Assembly: GCA_937859105.1 (NCBI GenBank)
Contig: CALMAD010000471.1
Coordinates: 1-11,781, forward strand
Direction of reading: 5' to 3'
Source of the DNA: an uncultured Propionibacteriaceae bacterium
GTDB taxonomy: Bacteria > Actinomycetota > Actinomycetes > Propionibacteriales > Propionibacteriaceae
Length of the DNA stretch: 11,781 nt
Made by a program: the position numbers and the translations under genes. The notes beneath the pieces were generated by a model. That model had not been told where the DNA came from and ran no database searches. It saw nothing but the letters and a program-made list of their open reading frames with translations. Positions 1 through 5,862 of the stretch are shown one piece after another. Within the stretch, counting starts at the first letter, position 1, and each line of letters opens with the position of its first letter.

Positions 1-183
1 CGCAACCTGGGTTCCTGCGTGGAGGCAGACGCCGATGACGGTTCGGTCACTGAACAGGCGTCCGCCCACGCCCACGCGACCATGCACACCAAGCGCCTGG
101 AAGGTTTCGGCGTCACCTGCATCCGCGCCCGGTTCTTCGACGTCAACGAGCCCCTCACCGCGACCACCCGCGGCCTGTCATGA
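1..183 (+). CDS. C-terminal fragment of an unidentified protein (5' end outside window)
   Basis: An open frame runs from base 1 to a TGA at 181-183, giving 60 residues that end in TTRGLS. It contains a His/Ala-rich stretch (ASAHAHATMHTKR) and an RARFFDVNEP segment. I do not recognise the family and see no membrane segment. It converges on the restriction endonuclease gene, with only 18 bases between the two stops, so it is probably a separate transcription unit flanking the R-M cassette. The codon use (G/C-rich third positions) supports real coding. It could be an R-M-associated gene or simply the flanking chromosomal gene; the sequence here cannot decide. Confidence 0.6.
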   Translation, partial: RNLGSCVEADADDGSVTEQASAHAHATMHTKRLEGFGVTCIRARFFDVNEPLTATTRGLS

Positions 184-201
184 CCGAACCTGAGCGTCGG
201 G

Positions 202-1176
202 TCACGCGGAGCGTCGCCGCGCCCGCGCCTCGCGGTGGAAGTTGATCGGCGTCCGATCGAGAACCAGGGTGCACATCTTCGCGAAGAACCGGCCCGGATC
301 GAGTTCCCCAGGGACCGCGCCCCGGTGCAGGGTGACGGCGGGCAGCAGGCCCAGGTCCAGGTCGTCTTCGGTGGCTCCGTCGGCCGGGTTCGCGACCAGC
401 CCCTCGGTGGCGCCCGCCTCCAGCGGACCGGCCGGATCCTCCTCCGAGGTGGCGTCCGGGGGCGTGGGCACGTGCGGGATGATCAGCCCCACGGCGTCGT
501 AGGCGTCCGACTCCCGCCCCAGTTTGCCGAGCAGGTCGATCAGCCAGCGGGCGGTTTCGGGTTCGGTGTCCAGGGCGCTGGCGCCCAGGCCGTACAGGAA
601 CCCGAGCGCTGCTTCCGGGTGGCGGGAGCGGAGGTTCTTCGCGTCGCCGTAGCTCTCCTCGACCCGGTTGGCGGCGTTCTTCCCGAAGGAGGAATCCATC
701 CTCTTGGTCGAGATCATCAACTCCGGACCGGTCGCCCACGAACTCATCACCACATCGACCTGCTTGACGTAGTTCTTGCCCAAGATGTTCGCGGACGGGG
801 CGCCACCGGTGCCGCGCACGCTGATCCGCTCGGTCAGCTCGGCTCGTTGCCTGGCAGGCAGGGCGGCTACGAAATCGATGACCTCCCGGGGCAGGACCCG
901 CGGGGCCACCGGACGCGGCCATACCCGGTCCGGATCGAAACCGGCACGCCGCAGTTCGTAGGACACCCACACGTCCAACGCCAGCGCGGGGACGCCGGAC
1001 TGGCTGGTCGCCTGCAACAACGCCGGAACCCCCAACAGCAGGCGCAGGGTGTCGTAGTCCGGTTCAAACCGGACGCCGCCGTCGTCCTCACGTACCCACG
1101 GGTTCGCCGCCCGCAGGGGAGAGGTGGCCACAATCTGGTCGAACCACGCCCACGCGTTGCCGCGGAGGCTGCTCAT
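202..1176 (-). CDS. Type II restriction endonuclease (partner of adjacent N6-adenine methyltransferase)
   Basis: A 324-residue soluble protein. Its role is inferred mainly from its position: its ATG overlaps the TGA of the methyltransferase (ATGA), and a GGGAGG ribosome site lies four bases upstream, so the two are translationally coupled. The centre (about residues 128-195) looks like a PD-(D/E)XK nuclease core: a GKNY stretch, Asp141 in QVDVV, Glu152, then ISTK ending at Lys158, followed by RMDSSFGKN and a conserved-looking RVEESYGDAKNLRSRHP segment. Ser156 occupies the usual acidic position of the xXK motif, and Glu152 or Glu173/174 could substitute. Residues about 240-275 are acidic and low in complexity, probably a linker. 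The size pairing (324 aa plus a 555-aa methylase) resembles SalI/XamI-type systems (GTCGAC), but I cannot assign a recognition site from sequence alone. Base composition of the catalytic core looks slightly less GC-rich than the window average, compatible with horizontal acquisition. Confidence 0.8.
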   Translation of the reverse strand: MSSLRGNAWAWFDQIVATSPLRAANPWVREDDGGVRFEPDYDTLRLLLGVPALLQATSQSGVPALALDVWVSYELRRAGFDPDRVWPRPVAPRVLPREVIDFVAALPARQRAELTERISVRGTGGAPSANILGKNYVKQVDVVMSSWATGPELMISTKRMDSSFGKNAANRVEESYGDAKNLRSRHPEAALGFLYGLGASALDTEPETARWLIDLLGKLGRESDAYDAVGLIIPHVPTPPDATSEEDPAGPLEAGATEGLVANPADGATEDDLDLGLLPAVTLHRGAVPGELDPGRFFAKMCTLVLDRTPINFHREARARRRSA

Positions 1177-2840
1177 TCAGCCTCCCGGCGGGTGGTGCGG
1201 CTCTTTGCCCGCTGCCGACGCCGCTGCCGCAAGGCGGCCTGCGCCTCCCGGAGCGACGCCAACCCCGCTGGGGTCAGGCCGGCGCGGGCGGTGAGGAGTA
1301 CATCGTCGACCAGGTCGCGGGCCGCCTCGAGACGTCCGGCCCGCAGCAGCCGTCGGGCGACGGGCAGCAGGTCGGACAGTTCTTGCTCGTGGGCCCGGAC
1401 CTTGTCGATCGACGGGACCAGCAGCCGCGCAGCCTCGCGGGGCTCCATCTTCAACACGCCACCCCCGTAGGCGCGACCGGTGACCTCGGCGCTCAACCCG
1501 GTGGCGCTGTTCAACGCCGCCAGCGAGACCAGCTCTGCCAGGCCGGACGTTCCTTCGGTCAGGTAGAGCCCGTGGACCGAGTTCAGGTAGTGCAACCCGG
1601 ACGGGTTCGCCGCCAGCTGCGGGGTCGCCTCGTTCATGTAGGTGAAGAACACGTCCGGCGGTGCCGGCAACGGCGTCCGCCACCACGGCGTCCGCACCCG
1701 GCACTTGTACGCCTTCGTCACCCCCAACGCCTCACCGTGCGCCAGGTACGCGCGCGCGTCCGCTGACGGCTCGTCGCCGGGGCGGAACAACAAGGTCCTC
1801 TTCCCTGCCTGCCCCAACACCGCATGGCCCGCGCGGGTGAGGCGCAGCGCCCGCAAATGGGAGGACCCCGCTGGCGAGATTGGCACTAGCTCCGAGGCGG
1901 TCAAGCCCCACTGGGCGGCCTGGGCCGGGCTGAGTGTGAAGTATCGGTTGTTCCCCGTGACCGCGCCCAAGCTGATCCGCCCCCAGTGCGACAGCGGCGA
2001 CAGCCAACCCGCCTCCGCCAGCCGCGACAGCTCGTGGGTGGCCTCCGCAGACACCAGGGCGGTTGTCCACCGCTCACCCGCCCGGACCTCCAGGACGGAC
2101 TCAAACGCCCCGGTGTTGACCAGCAGCGCGTCGAGGCCGGCGGCGTGGGCGACCGGCGCGAACTCGACCCGGTCCGTGCCACCCGAACCCTCCGCGAGGA
2201 GCAGCATCGCCTCGGTCTGGACGCCGGGGAACACCTGACCCCCTATCAGCACCACCCTCACCCGGGCGAACCGCTGCAACAGGAAGTCACGCACCTCGGC
2301 GGCGTAGTTGGCGGCCAGCAACTCCGCCGGCACCACCAACGCCAACCGCCCCTGCGCTGAAAGGAAGCCCGCCGCGTGCACCACGAACGGCGCCCACGAG
2401 CTCGCCAGCCGGCTCAGCCGGACGCCCTGGGCCAGCGCGGCCGCCAGTCCCGTCGCCCGCGCCTCGCCGGTGAACCCCTGGTAGCGGATGTAGGGGGGAT
2501 TGCCAACTACCGCGTCGAACGACGGCCCCGGTGGGGTGGCGAGGAAGTCGCCCACCACCACCCGACCCGGATAGCCGGCCGACGCCAACAGCGCGCGCGC
2601 GTCCGCAGCCGACTCCTCGTGCAACTCGTGGGCCTGCAATGGAGCCCGGCCACCCAACTCACGCAGCCGCTCGGCCGCCGCCGCCAGGAACGCGCCGTCA
2701 CCACAACTCGGCTCCAGCACCCGATCCCCCGGCGACGTGATCGCCCACGCGCACAGGAACCGGGTCACCTCGGGCGGAGTGAAGAACGCGCCACGCGCCT
2801 TCCGGATCTCGGCGGAATCGCCAGCCAGCTCGATCGTCAC
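1173..2840 (-). CDS. Type II R-M N6-adenine DNA methyltransferase (gamma class)
   Basis: A 555-residue DNA adenine methyltransferase that would transfer methyl from S-adenosylmethionine to the N6 of adenine in the recognition site and protect host DNA. Motif X is GAFFTPPEV (about 17-25), motif I is VLEPSCGDGAFL (41-52), and the catalytic motif IV is NPPYIRYQ (114-121). The order X-I-IV followed by a long C-terminal target-recognition region is the gamma arrangement of TaqI/Eco57I-like enzymes. The C-terminal half has the family signature RAYGGGVLKMEP (about 456-467). A basic, Arg-rich tail ends the protein. The start is GTG at 2840, chosen because GGGAGGGTGAT sits directly before it. It is the first gene of the pair and overlaps the nuclease start by four bases, so methylase would be made before nuclease. 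No controller (C) protein gene is visible beside it. Confidence 0.93.
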   Translation of the reverse strand: MTIELAGDSAEIRKARGAFFTPPEVTRFLCAWAITSPGDRVLEPSCGDGAFLAAAAERLRELGGRAPLQAHELHEESAADARALLASAGYPGRVVVGDFLATPPGPSFDAVVGNPPYIRYQGFTGEARATGLAAALAQGVRLSRLASSWAPFVVHAAGFLSAQGRLALVVPAELLAANYAAEVRDFLLQRFARVRVVLIGGQVFPGVQTEAMLLLAEGSGGTDRVEFAPVAHAAGLDALLVNTGAFESVLEVRAGERWTTALVSAEATHELSRLAEAGWLSPLSHWGRISLGAVTGNNRYFTLSPAQAAQWGLTASELVPISPAGSSHLRALRLTRAGHAVLGQAGKRTLLFRPGDEPSADARAYLAHGEALGVTKAYKCRVRTPWWRTPLPAPPDVFFTYMNEATPQLAANPSGLHYLNSVHGLYLTEGTSGLAELVSLAALNSATGLSAEVTGRAYGGGVLKMEPREAARLLVPSIDKVRAHEQELSDLLPVARRLLRAGRLEAARDLVDDVLLTARAGLTPAGLASLREAQAALRQRRRQRAKSRTTRREAE

Positions 2841-3030
2841 ATCACCCTCCCGAAGACCACCCTACCGACGACAGCCTCCACCGCCGGTCTGACAATCCGG
2901 GGCGCACCGCACCTCTCACCCATGCTCTTGCTCGCACCTCGCACTCGACAGCCAGGAGTCGTGCGGGTCTGTGTCAAGCGTCCCCAGCGCGAGTGCGGCG
3001 GCGCGCAGCTGGTCCCATGGGAGCGCCGGG

Positions 3031-3675
3031 TCAGTGGGCGACGTGGAAGCGGCGCCGGGGGTGCCTGGGCTGCTCGATCTCGTCGAGGACCGCCAGGGCC
3101 AGGTCGGCCGCCGAGATCTGCGAGCTGCCATCGGGGCTGCGGAGCAGGACGTCGTCGCTCGTGCGGTACTCGCCGGTCTCGGTGCTGGGAACCCAGGCGC
3201 CGAACTCGGCCGGCGGGCTGAGGTAGAACCAGTCCAGGTCGTCGCCGGCCGCCTTCAGCACCTCGAGCTTGTGGATGCCGAGGTCGGCCTCGGGGCGGAC
3301 CTCGTCGGGCACCGGGTCGGCGTCGATGAGGCGGGGCCCGTCCGGCGAGACGAGCAGCGAGGAGGCCCCGCCGAGAATGCCGAGCCTCGTTCCGTGCTCC
3401 CGGGCGAGGTCGAGCACCTGGTCGAAGACGCCTTCCACCTTGCCGGCCATGTCCCCGCGCGGGGAGAGCGCCTCGAACACGACGTCGGCGTCGGTGAATG
3501 CCTGACGCAGGACTCCGGGCTCCAGCACGGAGCCCGTCAGGTACGTCACGCCCGGGAGCGGCTCGGCGGGGGCGGTGCGGCTGACGGAGAGGACCTGATG
3601 GCCCCGGCGAGCAGCCTCGCGAACGACGGCGCCGCCGGCGTAGCCGGTCCCTCCGAGCACGGTGATGCGGATCAT
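3031..3675 (-). CDS. NAD(P)-binding atypical SDR, YwnB/COG2910-like (putative NADH-flavin reductase)
   Basis: A 214-residue cytosolic Rossmann protein. The N terminus MIRITVLGGTGYAGG has the GxxGxxG dinucleotide site (Gly8, Gly11, Gly14). The C-terminal part (LDWFYLSPPAEF, TGEYRTSDDVLL, QISAADLALAVLDEIEQP) matches the pattern of the COG2910/YwnB family of NmrA-like proteins. These lack the classical SDR YxxxK site and are often labelled putative NADH-flavin reductases; the true substrate is unknown. An upstream in-frame ATG (3708) would add 11 residues before the Rossmann strand. I prefer 3675 because AAGGGA lies eight bases before it and the protein then begins at the expected first strand. 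It follows the P450 gene on the same strand after 126 bases, so co-transcription is possible but not shown. Confidence 0.85.
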   Translation of the reverse strand: MIRITVLGGTGYAGGAVVREAARRGHQVLSVSRTAPAEPLPGVTYLTGSVLEPGVLRQAFTDADVVFEALSPRGDMAGKVEGVFDQVLDLAREHGTRLGILGGASSLLVSPDGPRLIDADPVPDEVRPEADLGIHKLEVLKAAGDDLDWFYLSPPAEFGAWVPSTETGEYRTSDDVLLRSPDGSSQISAADLALAVLDEIEQPRHPRRRFHVAH

Positions 3676-3801
3676 GTGCAGTTTCCCTTCGCGCGGGTCG
3701 ACGATCATCCCAACCCTGTCCCGCCTCCGCCTATTCCCTGTCTGGTGCCGTGCCGCGTCGCGCTCTAGCGATCCTCGGACCCGTCTTCGCGCTGGCCGGC
3801 G

Positions 3802-5043
3802 TCACCCTGGTCCTCGTCTCTCGTCGCTGACCGCAAGGACCGGCAGAGGCGGCTTGGGGGTCGTGAGCACGAATTCGCGCAGGGCGTAACCGGCGGTGAG
3901 GTCCTCCCAGTGCATCACCGGGGCCTTCGCGACCACCAGTTCGTGGCGGAGCAGCCGGGTGAGCAGGATGTCGGTCTCCTGGATCGCCAGCGAGTTGCCC
4001 GGGCACTTGTGGTGACCGTCGCCGAAACTCATCACCTCAGGGCCGATCCCGCGCGGCAGCGGACGCCCGGGGCGCATGTCCAGCGGGCACTCGCCCACCG
4101 TGGACGCGTCGCTGTTCGCCTGACGCACGTACAGATCGATCAACTGGCCCCTGCGGATGGCCACCGTCTCCCCGTCGACCGTGAGGTCGAGGTCCCGCGC
4201 CGCCCGCCGGTAGAGGTGCCCGATGATGGGCTCGAGCCGGAGGATCTCGTGGAGGATGTCGAACCGCTCCTCTTCCTCGCCGGCCAGGTACCGGGCGCGG
4301 AGGTCGGCGTCCGCGAGCAGGGGCAGGACGGTCATGGAGATGAACTCGCGGGTCGTCGCCATGCCGGCCGCCCCGTAGGTGACGCACTCGATGAGGATGG
4401 CCGGCTCCCGGTAGCCCTCGGCGAGCAGGTGGCTGATGACGTCCTCACCCGGCGCCTTGCGGCGCGCCGCGATGGCGGGCCGGACGTCCGCCAGGTGGAA
4501 GGCCGCCATCGGCGCGTGGCTGCGGACCGAGCGCCACACGCTCCTCAGAGGTCCCTCCGGGGTGGAGCCGGGGCTCCAGTCCGGCTGGGCGAACAACCGC
4601 TCCAGCCTCCGGGCCATCCCCTTGGCGTTGGAGTTGGTCAGGCCGATCACCTGGGCCGCCACCTCGGTGGAGTACTGCAGGCTCAGGTCGTCGAGCCGGA
4701 AGGTGGTCGCCGCGAGGGCGTCCGCCACGAGGGCGTCCGCGCGCTCCTCCATGAGACGGCGGTAGCGGTTCGTGACCGTCTTCGGCGCGAAGAAGCGCGC
4801 GACCTTGGTGCGCTGCCTGCGGTGCTCGTCGCCGTCCATGAACAGGATCGGACGCTCGCCGATGCTGTCCGGCATCAGTTCGGCGCTGAAGCCCGCCTGG
4901 GTGGTGGCGTCCTTCTCGCGCAGTATCTGTCGCACCGCCTCGGTGGTGCGGAGGTGCCAGACGTTCCCCACGAGCTCGGCGGCCGGCGACGACGCCTCCC
5001 CGGGACGGTGGGACACGCGACGGTCCACACTATCGACGCTCAT
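3802..5043 (-). CDS. Cytochrome P450 (soluble, bacterial class I)
   Basis: A 413-residue haem monooxygenase, typical in length for soluble actinobacterial P450s, with no N-terminal membrane anchor. Landmarks in order: the C-helix HRRQR (His74-Arg78, haem propionate contact), the I-helix oxygen-activation motif AGMATT (226-231), the K-helix ExxR as EILR (Glu266, Arg269), and the haem loop FGDGHHKCPG (340-349) with the cysteine ligand Cys347. All diagnostic residues are present, so it should be catalytic. The substrate and CYP subfamily are not recognisable, and no ferredoxin or ferredoxin reductase gene is in the window, so electrons must come from elsewhere. The frame stays open upstream to 5319, but that extension lies antisense to the ABC ATPase. 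The ATG at 5043 is preferred because the P450 fold begins soon after it. It has no Shine-Dalgarno sequence, so the mRNA may be leaderless. It is divergent from the ABC exporter. Confidence 0.92.
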   Translation of the reverse strand: MSVDSVDRRVSHRPGEASSPAAELVGNVWHLRTTEAVRQILREKDATTQAGFSAELMPDSIGERPILFMDGDEHRRQRTKVARFFAPKTVTNRYRRLMEERADALVADALAATTFRLDDLSLQYSTEVAAQVIGLTNSNAKGMARRLERLFAQPDWSPGSTPEGPLRSVWRSVRSHAPMAAFHLADVRPAIAARRKAPGEDVISHLLAEGYREPAILIECVTYGAAGMATTREFISMTVLPLLADADLRARYLAGEEEERFDILHEILRLEPIIGHLYRRAARDLDLTVDGETVAIRRGQLIDLYVRQANSDASTVGECPLDMRPGRPLPRGIGPEVMSFGDGHHKCPGNSLAIQETDILLTRLLRHELVVAKAPVMHWEDLTAGYALREFVLTTPKPPLPVLAVSDERRGPG

Positions 5044-5049
5044 GCACCG

Positions 5050-5055
5050 AGCGTA
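5050..5055 (-). promoter_or_regulatory. Candidate -10 box of the P450 gene (leaderless transcript)
   Basis: On the minus strand TACGCT fits TANNNT and lies six bases before the ATG at 5043. Transcription would then start at or next to the initiation codon, which would explain the missing ribosome site. No convincing -35 is visible 16-18 bases upstream, so support is limited. The whole divergent region 5044-5146 also contains the short palindromes CACCGGTG (5091-5098) and CACGTG (5099-5104). Confidence 0.35.
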
Positions 5056-5146
5056 CCGACCCCCCCACGGTGCGGACGGCGACTGTCGGTCACCGGTGCA
5101 CGTGTGGAGGGCGAGGGGCGTTTTCGTCGGGTGCAAGACTGGTGGG

Positions 5147-5862
5147 GTGACCCAGACGCCAACGCCGCACGTGCGCGTCGAGGGGTTGTCCCGGCACTTC
5201 GGAGCCGGTGAGTCGCGCGTCGAGGTGCTCCACGACGTGACGTTCTCGGTCGCCCGGGGAGCGCGCTGCGTCATCGTCGGCGCCTCCGGGTCCGGGAAGT
5301 CCACCCTGCTCAACGCCATCGGCGGCCTCGACGCTCCTGACGCCGGGACGATCCATGTCGCGGGGGAGCAGGTGACGGGGAGGTCACCCAGGGAGTTGAC
5401 GCGCTACCGCCGCGCGCACGTCGGGTTCGTGTTCCAGTTCTACAACCTCGTCCCGGACCTGACAGTGACCGAGAACATCCAGGTGACCGCGCAGCTCGTC
5501 CGTCGCCCCCTGGACATCGACGAGCTGCTCGAGCACCTGGGCCTGACCCAGCACCGGCACAAGTCCCCGCGCAGCTCTCGGGCGGCCAGCAGCAGCGGTG
5601 CGCGATCGCCCGGGCCTTGGTCAAGGGCTCCGACCTCCTGCTCGCCGACGAGCCCACCGGGGCGCTGGACCGGCACACCTCCCAGCAGATGCTCGAGGTC
5701 CTGGACGACGTCCACCGGCGGTACGGCGCCACCCTCGTCATGGTCACGCACAACGAGGCCATCACGGCCCTCGCCGACCAGGTCATCGAACTGCGCGACG
5801 GGCGCATCGTCCGCGACCGGCTCAACCCCCATCCGCTCGCGGCCCGGGACCTCGACTGGTGA
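5147..5862 (+). pseudogene. ABC exporter ATP-binding protein, MacB/LolD type, frameshifted before LSGGQ
   Basis: The nucleotide-binding subunit of the ABC pair, starting at GTG 5147 with no strong ribosome site. The first part carries Walker A (GASGSGKST, about residues 45-53) and the Q-loop (FQFYNLVPDLT, Gln97). After SP at about residue 141 the frame changes. The signature LSGGQQQR, Walker B with LLLADEPTGALD, and the H-loop VMVTHN are all read in the -1 frame to the TGA at 5860-5862. Adding one C to the CCCC run at 5565-5568 gives HKSPAQLSGGQQQR and a normal 238-residue protein. Without correction the product loses the signature, Walker B and switch histidine and would be inactive. The otherwise perfect downstream motifs suggest a very recent mutation or a homopolymer sequencing error. 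I see no slippery heptamer for programmed -1 shifting. The stop overlaps the permease start (GTGA). FtsX-type partner genes of this class export peptides, lipids or drugs, or act as mechanotransmitters. Confidence 0.88.

Noticed and set aside
235..1470. A 411-codon plus-strand open frame across the restriction endonuclease gene
   Set aside because: It spans the overlap of two real minus-strand genes and has no recognisable domain; its composition is that of a shadow frame.
2890..2977. -35-like boxes TTGTCA (2890-2895) and TTGACA (2972-2977) on the minus strand upstream of the methyltransferase
   Set aside because: Neither has an acceptable -10 at 16-18 bases. The nearest TANNNT (TAGGGT, 2859-2864) is 25 bases from the first, so I cannot define a promoter.
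2916..3030. Minus-strand reading frame continuing past the SDR stop (LPWDQLRAAALALGTLDTDP)
   Set aside because: It looks protein-like and might be a gene remnant, but it has no start or ribosome site of its own outside the SDR gene and no family match that I can recognise.
5044..5319. Possible 92-residue N-terminal extension of the P450
   Set aside because: It would overlap the start of the divergent ABC ATPase, has no ribosome site at its ATG, and adds low-complexity residues not expected in soluble P450s.
5561..5580. Programmed -1 ribosomal frameshifting in the ABC ATPase
   Set aside because: There is no X_XXY_YYZ slippery heptamer at the junction, and ABC ATPases are not known to need one. 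A missing C is the simpler explanation.
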